Source of the DNA: Pelecanus crispus
Lineage: Eukaryota > Chordata > Aves > Pelecaniformes > Pelecanidae
Length of the DNA: 64,000 nucleotides
Assembly: GCF_030463565.1 (NCBI RefSeq)
Contig: NC_134652.1
Coordinates: 18,453,397 to 18,517,396 of the forward strand
Direction of reading: 5' to 3'
The notes under the pieces are model-generated. The model ran no database searches. It was not told where the DNA came from and saw nothing but the letters and a program-made list of their open reading frames with translations. This document shows, piece by piece, positions 12,451 through 25,300 of the stretch (positions within the stretch are counted from its first letter, which is position 1; every line of letters starts with the position of its first letter). The position numbers and the translations under genes are program-made.

Positions 12451-14640
12451 ATAAATACTTTATACTTAGGTGTAAGAAAGTAAAATTCAACTATTCTTCA
12501 AACATGAAGTATTACAAGAATTTAAAGAATTTATAGCCCTCTCTTAACAAGAGCACCTTATGATTCCACAATATTCTTCTAAACAATTGTGAGTTACACC
12601 ATGGTCTTTGGCTTTCCCTCCCATTAAAATATTTTAGGACTACAGGTTTTATGTTTTCTTTCTTGAAGACACAGGCTTTTTTTTTTTTTTTTGTCCATTT
12701 CTGGAAGTGAAAAAGACAGCATAGCACTATCCTTGCATTAACTCTTGAAAATACTGCCTTGAAACATTGATGGCTATGTTACACTTAATGGCTAAAACAT
12801 GAGGAGCTTTCACAACACTCACTCACAAACCTGAAGAAAACCCAAGATATAGGCAGCGTTTTACTATTCTCAGACTGTAAATAAGTTTTATACTCAAAAA
12901 TAGAAACAAAAAGCTTATGAAGAAAACCTCTTGTGTACTCCTATTGATTAGATTTCACAAAAATAAACTCTTCCACAATTGTGTGTGGAAATCATCATAG
13001 TTACCTCTGAGAAATAAACGCTTTACACAAGCAACCAACTACCCAACTAATTAAAAGAAACAATGCCAATTTAATTTTCTAAAACACACTATTTTACCCT
13101 CAGCAGATACAAGTTCAATAACCCCTTAGGTACACTTCTTTTTCGCGGTGCAGTTACAAACGTACATCTTCACAGAAGCAGTTCAATCCATTTTCCTACA
13201 TCACACTTTTCTCCAGAAGCAGAAAAGGCACCCTGTGGCCCACTCCACTCCATACTGAATGCTTCAGGGTGCTTGTGAGCCAACTGCTACAATATTACAA
13301 AATAGTAGTGCAGTAAACCAAGTGATGAAATACTGCAGAATAGCTGTCCCCATTCTCTCAAAATAAACTGCACAGGCGTGTTCAGACAGCACTTCAGCAA
13401 AGACAATGAACATGACTGCTCTCACGGAAAACTTACTGTATGCATAGTTGCTTGGTTAAGCTAATAATGCCTCATGGAAGGTATGATCAGGTACCGAAGA
13501 ACTGTTCTCCTGTGCACATCAAATGGATATAGTTAAGACTGGCCTTTCTACATGGAACTACATCACAATGTCTCAGGTGTTGCTTTTTGTTTTAAAGAAC
13601 ATCAAGCTATTTCTATTCTTATGTGTATCAAAACAATCACTACCATCCTTCACTCTCAGCTCTAAAGCATTAACTAGAGACTTTCTGCTCTCATTCCACT
13701 CATTTATTGAAACGAGTCATGACACACGTCTTACACGGATGTGGAAAAAAGGCAGAAAGTGAAGATTCCTGGCAAAACAGAACACTTATGAACTCACACG
13801 TTTGCTATGTATTTTTCTGGTTCTTACTTTACAGTAGTGAAGTGTCTGCGTTAAAAAACAGTAGTTTTAACATGTATACTGGAAAAAGGAGCACTGCTTC
13901 AGAGTACATTCAATTCATCACAGTAAACAAAGTTATATAAACATTGCCTTAACGTGTGCAATAAAGGAGTGAAAATGAAAGCAGTAAGTCACTAATATAT
14001 ATTCAGGAGTTATAGTTGGGCTTTTTGTCCAGTATATTAACTTAAAACAAAACAAAACCCCCACACAACTGCTCAAATCTGTAATACTCTAATCTTAGAA
14101 CTGTTAAAAGTTTACTGTCTTGACAAACAGAAATAAAGTTGTTGTTTCTCTAATACAACACAATTTTAGACTAAATTGGAGCTCTATAATTAATAAGCAG
14201 GCTTATCAATTATGTGGTAAAGCACTTCTACTCTGAAATTCAACACTTCTGTCACATATAAAGAAGTGAATGGGAAGTGCAAGAATGCTGTTATCATTTC
14301 ACAGCATTTGTACATTAGTACACTGTAAGTTATCAACTACTTAAGTTTTTTTAAGTGACAAACACTTGGACGAGTTTCAGAAACGACTTAAAGCCCAGCC
14401 TGAAAATGAAAATTAAACCTAATACGGCAGACTGCACATTAAAAGAAGTGATCCAGCACTAGCTCACCGATTACTGCTCCTTCACCCCCCATCTGCCTTC
14501 CCTTCTAAAAAGAGAAGGGCATGCCCTCTCATCTATCCACCTTCTGAACAGCAAGACGTGGACAGGATAAGCTGGCACGGCACACGACAGCAATCTGCAG
14601 ACAGATCAAGCCAAAAAAAAGCAAAGAAAACACAGTGAGA
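12451..14640. other. Non-coding, probably 5' introns of the minus-strand gene
   Basis: No exon can be supported here. Weak minus-strand splice-like pairs occur near 12825-12880 and 13437-13520, but the latter segment has stops in all frames. A T16 run lies at 12677-12692. Confidence 0.35.
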
Positions 14641-14649
14641 AAGAGTCGA

Positions 14650-15760
14650 GAGCGGCCCCGAGCGCAGGAGCTGGCATCTATTCCAAGAGGAAAGGTGTGG
14701 ACGGGGACGTAGCGCATCTCTCCATGTAAGACGAGGCCGATATATCCTCCCAGAGCCGCCCGCTCCCTCCGCTTCTCCCCCGCGGACTCCTTCGAGCCCC
14801 CACAGCTCCGCTGAGCTTCCGCCAACGGCTCAGAGCCCGAGCTCCATGGCTGCGCCTGACACAACACCTCCCACCGAGAAAAAGCACGCCCGCCTCTTTT
14901 CGCCCACCCAGCACGGAGCCCGGAAGGAGCCGGACGACCCCCAGAAGCCGCCGCTGAGGCTGAGGCTGAGGCTGAGGCCGACCGCCTCCCACCCGAGGCG
15001 GCACCCGAAAGCACTTCGCGCCACCAGCCGCTGCGCATGCGCTCCCGCCCCTGCCCCTCCCCCCCAGCACGCACGCGCCCCGAGGCCCGCCCCCTTCACC
15101 CGCCGGCTGGCCGCGCACGCGCAGAGGCACCCCCCCGCCCTATTGGCCGGCCGCTCATGGCACGCGCGGGAGCGGCTCCCCGCTTTGCCGGCCGCCAGCC
15201 GCCGCGCACGCGCTGCGGGCGCTGCCCGGCCCGGCTCCCCAGGAGCAAGCGCAATCCCCCCCTCCCCGCAGCCGCCGGCGGCTGCCGCGCAGGCGCAGTC
15301 GAGACTCGTTCGGGAACGTTCTGTCTCGCAACAACCTTCCTCTGCAAGGGAAATCCTGTCAGGGTACGGGCCGCCCGCAGCCCCGGTCCTCCCCGCCCCG
15401 CCGGCGCCCGGGCCTTTCCCTGTTGCCGACTCCAGCTGCAGCCCCGCGGCCTTCTCCGCACAGCCCACCCCCTCTCCGACTGCCCGGCCCCCCGCAGTCG
15501 GCCGCGACCTCCCCCGCCCCCCCCCGCCCCGGCCTCTCTTTTCCTCCCCCGAGGTCAGCCGCCTCCCGCTAAGAGAGCGCTCCGAGGCCGTCCTGCCCGG
15601 GGCTCCCTGCCTTCGCGGGGACATGCGGCTTTGAGGAGGGAGCCTCACGCCGGCCTCAAGCGTCTTCTCTGGAGCGGCGGACATGGGCCCTCCGCGGAGG
15701 CGGGGAGCTCCCCTCGCCCCTGTCCTCCGTGCCCCGGTCCCGCTGAGATGGGCGGGCGCT
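14650..15760. promoter_or_regulatory. CpG island, probable bidirectional promoter
   Basis: The base composition changes abruptly to GC-rich with very frequent CpG. Four NRF1-like sites are visible: 15032-15042 (TGCGCATGCGC, the palindromic form), 15112-15123, 15204-15213 and 15287-15297. A reverse CCAAT box (ATTGG) is at 15142-15146. The island lies between the unidentified minus-strand gene and DUSP11, so a shared head-to-head promoter is likely. The very long overlapping open frames on both strands here are a consequence of GC content and were not called as genes. Confidence 0.75.
14953..14978. repeat. Short tandem repeat (GCTGAG)n
   Basis: About four copies of a 6-bp unit, gctgag, inside the CpG island. 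Confidence 0.8.
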
Positions 15761-16048
15761 GACGGTGCCCAGGACCTAGCGGGGTCGGACCCGTCTAGGT
15801 TAGAGTGGGGCAGGTGATGGTCCTTCCCTTGCTGAGGTGCGGGCCTCGCCTCTTGCAGCTGCCTGGAGCTTCTTCTCGTTGAGACGAGTTTTAGCTGAGG
15901 GAGCACAAGGGCAGAACAGACTGCTCCGAGCTGCAGGAGAGGGACGGAGGGGTCTGCCAGGAAGATCTTCATCCCTGCAGCGCTGCTGCTACAGTTAGAA
16001 ACCTGCTGCCTCTCCTCTCTGTTTCTTTTGACCTCCTGGAGAGGAGAG
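15761..16048 (+). other. DUSP11: DUSP11 5' untranslated exon (5' end uncertain)
   Basis: A consensus donor (GAGAG|gtgagt) ends at 16048 and is matched by acceptor tgctcctgctttcag at 16283-16297, just before the ATG. In-frame reading upstream from the ATG meets a TGA within this exon, so it is untranslated. The transcription start was not resolved and should lie in the CpG island or just right of it. Confidence 0.5.
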
Positions 16049-16298
16049 GTGAGTTGTCTTTCCTTCTTGTCGTACTATAGCAGTGGAGAAAATAGGCTAG
16101 CTTGCAAGCTGCAGAACTTGTTCAGGATGGCTTCAAGCCCCAGCTGGCTGGTTTTATTTTACTTGAGAAAGTAAACCTGTGAAAAGGCCCACTGATGGAG
16201 AAAGAGATCAGTACCGTGTTAACTGCGCGGTTCTCTCTCCTTTGCTGCAGTGCCCACTTTCACCGCTGTATCCTGCTCTACCTGCTCCTGCTTTCAGC

Positions 16299-16327
16299 AT
16301 GGTAAAGAAGAATACTATCCCTGATGG
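16299..16327 (+). CDS. DUSP11: DUSP11 coding exon 1 (start codon)
   Basis: Encodes MVKKNTIPD and two bases of Gly10. It aligns with the end of the mammalian N-terminal region, which has a Lys-rich stretch followed by an N-x-I-P-x-x-W motif. The exon begins one base before the ATG at an acceptor and ends at donor GG|gtaagt. Confidence 0.85.
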
Positions 16328-19300
16328 GTAAGTATCCCTCACACTAAGCAAGAGGTAGGAGCGGGCACAGTTCTGCCCACAGAGAAGGGGCACTGACTGC
16401 CCTAGGCACTTTCTTGCCACAAGCATCTTCACCACCTTCAGCCAGGTAAGGCAGGTATCTTCTCCAAGACAGGAACAACCCAACCCTTCATCCCCCAGGT
16501 GAGTATAACGCTCCAGCCTGTCTGTGAACACTTCTCCTTCATCAGCCAAACACAGTCCCTTATTCCTAACCTTCTTACCCCCAGGTGTATACTTACTGGG
16601 GAAATGGGAGAGCAGTCCATCCTTCTGACTACTCGGGTGTTTGCTACCAGGATTGGGGGAAGAGCTGATAAGATGGGAGCAGGTCGTTGCATGTGCGTGA
16701 TCAAAGAGTATTTTCATGGCTTCAGGTCCAGAAACATCCCGTGTTTTTGTTTTTAACAAGAGGACAACAAAAATGTTTTACTGGCAAAAATAATAATTAA
16801 AAAAACCCAAATGCACTATACAGGCTTTCTTATGACTTGATTGGGAGTGCATATGGAGACCACAGAATGATCTCATTTCAAACAGATATAGTTCTACTCT
16901 CCAGCTCTATAGAAAAAACAAAAAAAGGAAGTCCAAGTTTAAAAGTTTAGCTCATGTGTTACTGCTAACATCAATACAAACTTCTCGGATAGGAGGATGT
17001 ACTGAGATATAAAGGCACACCGTAATGGGACAATAACTTGCCATTTATATATTATTTGAGGAAAGGTTGACATCCTGGTTTCAGGGGAAGTCTAAGTAAG
17101 TTTATTAAGAAAATTCATAGGAGGAGCAATAAAATACAAAAAGCATGATTTCCTGCCAAATATGTTGGCCTAAAAGCAATAAATAGAAACAAAAAATGAA
17201 AAAAAAAATTAAAATAACTTCAAGAAACTTTAAAGTTTTTTCACAGCTGACAAACTCGGGGATTAAAATTAGAATAAAGTTTAAGAAAAGCTATTTAAGC
17301 ATGTCTTTCTCTGAAAGTTTCTATAAAATTTCAGTTAAAAGTTGGACAAAACTGAGCTAAAGTGGGTTAGGTTTGCAAGCAGTAATGCAGAAAGCCTGAA
17401 AGAATAACTGTCCTTGTTTTCTCCGTACTTGGAAATTATTACTAAAACTTTGAGAATCAGGTGCTCATTTCTCCCTTCTTTTTCGCCCGTGCATTTGACC
17501 TGGAGCAGCTTTCAGGCTACATGCATTTGTTCTCTTAAGTACGGAACTAGCAGTGGACTGTACTTTTGGCTTCTGTGATTGGAAACTAAAACCTGTGTAT
17601 CTTTCAAGGAGAGAAACATCTGTGGAGTAATTGGTTATAAAGTTAGTGTTATCATCTGACAACACTCATGATACTGAAGTGCTTTCAGCTTCTCCAGATA
17701 CTTACTTTTTGATACTATTAACAAATCAGGCTAGACATCCACAGTATTGCATTTTTGGCAGTAAAGGAGTTTAAGGAATTGCTGGTTTCCCAATCTCGTG
17801 CAGCAGTGTATTGATGTCATCCTTGTGCTAGCATGGCACGTTGTAGTTGTTCAGTGTGAATTAGTTTAGTATACCAGGAAAAAAGCAGTGAACCCTGGAA
17901 GAGGACTTGAGGAAATCTACTTTTAGCCTAGGTGATCCTGCATGTGCAATTTACTGGCCCCAGAAATAGTTGTTGGCAGAAGTGAGATTGTGGTACACTA
18001 TAGCATAAGGACCAGTCCAGACAGTAGTGTGCTATGGAAATACGACCTCAGTCATATCACAGTATTGTAATAGCAATAAATCTGACAGTAACTGTTTTGT
18101 TTTTAATGATGCTGCAAGAGAAACACAGTAGTAGATACAAAAAAAGGTCACACTACATACAGCCATTTAAGATTGTCTTTCTGTTACTGCCTCAATTCTT
18201 TATGCAGTTCTTAACAGTTTTAATCCAAATTCCATTATGCTAATTAAAGCAATACAATAAAACTCAAGGTTTAAGTTATAAGTAGCTAGGAATACTGCAA
18301 CTAAACAAGAAATGGTGAATTTTTTAAACTGGTCAGCTAATTACTATCACCTTTTACAATACTGTGTCTGCAGTATAATCAAAGTTGCCTTTATGTAAGG
18401 GTTGTGCTATAGCACTGCACAACCTTGCTAGATATCACTTTGAGTGTACTCAGCACCTAAAGTAATATTAAAATGGTATTAATTGCCAGTGTTGCCACTG
18501 GATCTGCACTGCCGTTCTTGTACCTTGTTCTTCTTGGCCCACTCTTCTTCTTGTGTCCCTGTCACTCAGCCCGAGCCCTGAATGTTTGATCTGATGCTAT
18601 TTGCACAGTCTTTGCTCCAGCAGTGAGAGGAGGAGGTGGACTAGAAGTAAGACTTCCTGTATCCCTTTGTAGCAAAAAGCATTTCTCCATTTTCCCAGTA
18701 ATGTCTTGGAGCAAGCTAAGGCATACAGTGTCCATTACAGTCTCAATCCGAGAAAGTCGTGCTGGAGAAGCAATTTTGTAACGTAGATATCAGTATAAGA
18801 GAGGGATTCAAGTGACCCGTTGCACTGCAGTTTCCACCATGTAGTCTAGCTCTGGTTCTTCACAGTATCTGACACGCTATTGTCTTTGTTAGACTATCTT
18901 TTCTTCAACAGAGTAGTATTGAATCTGGTGTCCATAGAGGTATGGAAGCCACTTGGAAAATAAAGCTTTGTGTATATTATGCAGTACCAGTAGCCAAAAA
19001 AAGGAGAAGAGGTTCCAAGTAGTATTTTCTAAATGATCTTGCTACAGTATTTCAGACTTGAGTTCCTCTACAGTTACAATAATTATCCTTTTTCAGTGTT
19101 TTGGAATTCACTTTCTCAGGTAAGTTCTAAACTTATAACTGCTTCATAATCACATATGTTCATGAGGGGCTCCAGAATTGTAGAAACCCTTGAATTGTTA
19201 AGCATAGCTTCAGATATTGCTCTCTGAACTTACTTCTCCACACACTGTAGCTTTTGAGTAATGTTGTACACTGTTGTACTAACACTGATATTTTTAACTA

Positions 19301-22300
19301 TCAGATGAAAATCATTCTGAATTGATGGCTTGCGTTCAGTACTAGTTTCTCTTACTCTGCGTTATTGCTGAACTGAATGTTACACACGGAAATGTAAGAT
19401 AAGAGAGCATACTTCCTTAAGGTTTTTTCCCTGTCCCATACCATAATTACTCTGTAGAGGCATTACAATATAGAGATTTTATTTTTTATTTTTTTACATA
19501 TGCTAATGTAAACATCAGTTTCATAGGTGATCTAAAAGTGGGTTTAGGCTCCAGAAAAGACCAGCAGGTTCTAACTGGTTTGCCATAACGAACTTTTAGG
19601 GTATCTGTTCACAGTTTGTTGTGCTCTATATTTTTATGTAACTCTGTCAGATTCACTGAGATCTGACAAACTAAAGACGTGAAACTGTCAAATTATTTCC
19701 AATTCAGTGTTTCCATCATATTGTACCTATGAATTATTTAGTAGCTTTCTTGTCTAGCTTTCCATTAAAAATGTACATAGTATCTCTATATGAAACATAG
19801 TATTTTTCTTTAAAATAATCACAGAAGAAAGTAAATAGTAAGGTATCCATCTGTTTAAATGATTGAGTATGAATTACATACAGCTGCATATTTTATCTGC
19901 TTGAGTTAAAACTTTTATTAGAGCCAGGTGTGGAACACACAGTTTTGTCATGGTTTAGTTTAACGTTTCTGTTAAGGGGATATAGTAGCTATTATTTCCA
20001 GTATAATTTTCTAAGCTTTAGAATTGATTCATACTAAGATTTACTTTAACAACTACAAATTATGCTCATATCAAATGAATGAAGTTTTCTTAACTAGATT
20101 TCAAAATTGTGTTGAATAATTACAGATATTACTGATATTTACAATCTCTGCTGTGTTTTGCAGTTCATTGATATGTAGTTTTGTATTTAAAAACTTAGAT
20201 AAACGTCTTTGCTATCACTTTTTTTGTTTGTTTTTAATAGCAAGATTTATGCAAAATATAGCAATTATAATGTTCTTTGCTTGGATTATTATCTTGGTAT
20301 TCAATGTACCTTTGAGCTTAACTAAAGAGGCTTCAGGATGAATTCTAAATTTTGCCTTACTCAAATTTACTGTAAGCTCGTCTTTATCAGGGGCATTTCT
20401 ATGTCTTCTGTTAGCCCGCTTGAAGCTGGAGGCTGCTGTGCAGGCCCTGTTGATGATCCTTAGTTGATTGGTCTTGGAACTGATTGGTTTTTTAAAAGTG
20501 TTTCTCTAAGTTTGTTGCTGTTTGGTTTTTTTCTTTCGTTGTCAAACAGACACCATTTCAACATATACACAGAGGTTGCTGCTGTCACAAAGCATATTGC
20601 TGCTAGATTCTTGGGTTAATCTAGATCACATATCTTGTAAACTTTTAGTAGGATGCATGAAGCTAGTTTCTGTTGTTTTACTGAATATCTCTGAAATTTT
20701 TAGACTAAAGAAAAAGACAATAATACATGCTTGCTTTTCATTTTAATTAAAATGGATAAGCAGAGTAGTACATTTTCATGTAAACTAGGCTTAAAAACCT
20801 CTAACAGATTAGCTGACTAGAGCCTTTAGTATCAATAATAATTGTATTTATTTATTTAACTGGAAGCCATTCAAGCATCACAGAAATTTCAGAGGGAAAG
20901 GAGAACAATTTTTTAGTTTGATTTTAACACTTTTTCTCAACCAAGAAGTGATTTTTTTTTTCTGTTTAGAACAGCAAGCAGAATTCTCCCTGTGTTTTAA
21001 GATAATTGAGGGTAGTTGGGGAGTGATGAATACAAAACATGATAGAGACATGGGAGCTGTGAAAGCTAAATAGTTAAATAATTGGTTAATTTATATGGTT
21101 TGTTGACTTTCAGGTCTTGACCTGCATGTAGTCTGTGGATTGTTTACCTGTTTGAAAACTTAGAAGAATAAAGCTGTAATTGACAATGTATCATGTGTGC
21201 GCAGTATGTCACTTTTTACTCAAGTGCTGTTCTCTCTTAAGTACTTAATTTCAATCTGCTGGTTTTAATTTGAGGTATTTTTTAGTTTTGCAGCAGTATG
21301 CTGAAATTTCCTTTCTAAATATCATTTTAAAGATAACATGGAACACACACACACTTTATGTTTTCTGATTAAGAGTGCCTTCTGCTCATTTTCTACCATT
21401 GAACTGTCAGCAGCCTTTGAGTTTCTCGCTGATTTTGCATATTTTCTTCTGGGAGGATTTAAATGGCTTTAAAAACAGGAGAATAAAACGCCAAGTTTAT
21501 TAAGGTCTGACAACAAACTGTGTAATCCTGGTGCATTGTTTTGTTAGTCCCTTAATCTGAAAAAAAATTCAGAATTTTTACAAAGTCTTTGTTACATTGC
21601 TAATTAAAGAAAATAAGATTTTTAAGCCTTTTTTTGATCATTTCTTATTGGCTCATAATTGCTTGTATTTATTATAATCATGGTAGATTTCCACTCAGTT
21701 TTCCAAGAGAAAGCACCTTAAAAAAGATCTGAATTTCTAATTTATGGTATCTTTTAAATTGTCTTACTACATAAGGTAATTAGTCTTTTGTGCTTGGGAT
21801 TTTTTTTACTTCTGCCTTCCTTCAAAATGTTTCTAAACATGTATATGTCAAGATGGCTGGCTACCAGATTAAATCCTACTTTTGTAAAGTATTTTGTACA
21901 TTTTATTGGTAGAGGTAACACGAAAGAGTAGTTGAACAAGGTTGAAGAAAATATACTGTATCCTTTTTTTTATTTCAATGACAGCATTTGCGGCACTACT
22001 TTCTGTATGTCTAGGTACAGCCCATTTTCTCATTCTCTTCGGAAGTTCAAAAGCAGGAAGAGTATTTCCTTGTTTTAAATAAAGGCATGTAATTTCCAGA
22101 GTTATTAGAATTAGCAAGAGGCAGGAGCTGGTATTAAACCTGATTTTGTCATTAATTTTAACAGTTCAGATTAAATATACATCTAAATACAGTTCACAGT
22201 ATTTAGTACCTTTCTAAGATGAAGTGAATGAGATAAACTATGCACAGGGCAGATTTCACAGGTTTTCTCAGATTTTGTTTCATTTTTAACTGAACACTTC

Positions 22301-25300
22301 TTGCAGCTAAGGTATTTCATTATGTTGTGGTTTTTATTAGTTTCCGTAATATTTTCAGTCCATTTACACTGTTTATGATCTTAATTGATTCATATGCAAT
22401 TTATCTATCTTAAACTAGGATTAAATAGTCTCAGATTTTTGTTTTCATATTTTACAACTAGTGTACAACTACCAGACCACAAAGTTTACAAGCTTGAAAA
22501 TTCAGTTGGGAACATTTCTCAAGTTAGAACACTTTTCTTCTATAATACACGATACGTAATTTTTTGAGCAATGCTTTTCAAACTACGGTGATTGAGAATG
22601 AGCTCTTTTTTTCCCTGTATCCTAAGCTAAGGTTCCCTTGTTGCAATTATGAGGTACAAAGTTCCTGCAATAATTTGGAATTTAGTAAAAGGTTTTACTC
22701 CAAACACCTCTTAGTGATTTAATCTCTAGCTTGCCCTTATAGTGTCTCACCTTGTGTCTGTCTTCTACGTGACAGCTGTTTGCAACAGCCTTCCTAATGA
22801 TGAGTTATTATTACCCTTTTGTTATTTCATTATCTATTAAACTAAGCATCTGTATGTCTACATTGTGAGCTTCAATCTGTTCTCTAGCTCATGATGAAGA
22901 CAAGAAAGGTAAGTTAGTGCTAAAGACAGTGATGTAGTAAATGGTTACATGATTTGTTAGTATCAATTATGCTTCCAGTCACCATGTTGTGTTTCCTTTG
23001 TTACTTCCAAGCATCTATGAATGGTAATGTTATTATTTATGTACTATGACAAGTAGAATTATGGATATTTCATTGAGAGTTTTGCCAGCCAACATGTAGT
23101 TTTTGTTATGGTCCCATATCGGAATTGTGAACAAAGCAAAATACTCAGTTTTTAGACTATTTAAAATAGAGTATTCAGTTTATTTCATAAATGATGTGGT
23201 TTTATGGAAATCAGAAAGGAATCTAGAAGCTGTTGGGTGCTCCCTTTAAAGGGAGAGATTAATTTAAACATTAATTCGGAAAATTGTAAGTGGATGGGCA
23301 CCAGTGTTAAAGAATCTTATGAAGATGTTTTGTATTTTAATAGTTGAGGTACAAGCTGAAAATGCAAAAACGCCATGTAGATTTTAAGTTATCCAGCTGC
23401 ATCTTCCGAGGTCATAGAGATAATCTGTCCTCATGTGAGGAGAAGAAATGAAAGTCCTAAATTTAGTAAGTTACCTCTCTGAAGGTAAAACTGGTCTGCT
23501 GACTGACTTACTTTCCTCTTCAGATAAAGCTTTTCATACTTTTTAAAAAACCTGAAATCTCTGAAATGTGATACATCAAGAGTTTTTTCAGTACAATGTA
23601 GAATTTGTGAATACCAGTTCTTTGTGGTTTTGGAATTACTAGTATTTTGAATGTTGTAACAAATCTTCGTATTAGTAGGTGATTTTTGGTACGTTTTGGT
23701 GTGATGGAGTATTCTCTGTATTTTTCGAAGTACCAAGAGAAAGTGCAGTCAAGAATGTTTCTTTGAAAAAGAAGCATATTACAAAGTGAACACATTTGCA
23801 AAATCTAGAAGATTTGTATTTTTAATAAAAGTAAACTTTGCATTTCATTGTCCATTAAATGATTGATGCAAGCATATGACAACTTTTTAAAGGTGTTTGA
23901 TTCAGCCAAGTTGAAAAATTTCCACCAAATATAAGAATACTTTTTTGCCTGTTGAAACTTACCCGTCTGCATTGCTTTATATTGATACTACTTGTTTGTA
24001 ATGCTGTCCTACCATTTTGAGGGGAGAAATTTTTTGGAAGTTGAAGGAGGAAGGAAAAAGACTGTTTTCAAATGTCCTGATGATACCTTGAAAGCACTTC
24101 ATGGAATAATTGCAGATTTGGGGACATAATTCTACTGTATAATAAGAGCAATCATGCACATAATCTCTAAGAATTATTTTCTTTGTGGTAGTGCTCTACG
24201 GAGAATAAAGATTCATTTTTATTATATGGCTCCTGACTTTAGACTTGCAAACAATAAAAATGTCTTTATTTAAGCTGTGTAGTGTGCTAAATAAGTTTCT
24301 GCCCTGATCAGTGCTGTAGCAATATCCTGTTGATATTCTTCCAGCATCTTAGGCCACTCCCTGTTTCTTTTATCCCAAAATAATGCTAATCTATTAATTT
24401 TATTCAAATATATAATTTTCTAGTTATTCTAAAAAGATCTTAGTTCCTTGGTGAAACAGGCAGGTTACTAATGGAAGATGGATTTTTAAAAAAGATTTTA
24501 CTTACATATCGGGATTTAATTGGTCATTTTTTCAAACTCGTGCACATCAGTTATGATTTCTTGCTTATGTGGTCAAGGAATTTTAGGAACTATTGGATCC
24601 TGCAGTTTGGAAATCTAAATCTTAATATATTATGCTAGTAGCTGCATGGCCCATCATAGAAAAAAAGATAACTAACATATCTGTCTGCTTGGAGACATTT
24701 GAAATAACTATTCTATTCAAACTGTGAAATACGGCACCAGATTTGCCTAATATTTGTAAGATACTTCGCATAATTTGAAATAACTGTTATTAGAGTTTTA
24801 AAGGAGCATAATTTTTCTGTGCTTTGTTTTAACAAAGTTTTAATCCTAAGAGGAAATACCTTTTTTTTTTTTTAAAGAAGTTTTACATGAAGATGTGGGT
24901 GTCTTCTGTTGCATCATGTAATTTGAAAATATTTTAAAATAAATATTTGTTTCATTACAGATGGCGGAGTTTGACACCAGTTGGACAGCCTATACCAGGA
25001 ACTAGATTTATTGCATTCAAAGTACCTTTAAAAGGGGTATGTATAAAAAGTAACTACAGATTGGCTCTATTAGATACAGTGCAAAAGGAATGAGGAATAG
25101 CATGAATATTCATGCAAACTTCAGGGATGTTTTATGAAAAAGTAATTTATTCAGATTTAGACCTTCCAGTCATCTACTAGTGGCTTTTTTACATAATATT
25201 CTATATTTTTTTCCTCTTTTTTTTAAAACTTGTATTTGGTGGTACTCTTTTTATTTATCTTTTAAAAATCAAAAAATCTCTAACCAATCAGCATGATTCA

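Noticed and set aside
12140-12490. 116-codon minus-strand open frame
   Set aside because: Not a host gene: it is the C-terminal reverse-transcriptase remnant of a CR1 element.
14529-15972. Several long overlapping open frames on both strands (up to 380 codons)
   Set aside because: They lie in the CpG island, are rich in Ala, Pro, Arg and Gly, overlap one another in several frames and resemble no family. GC-rich DNA simply has few stop codons.
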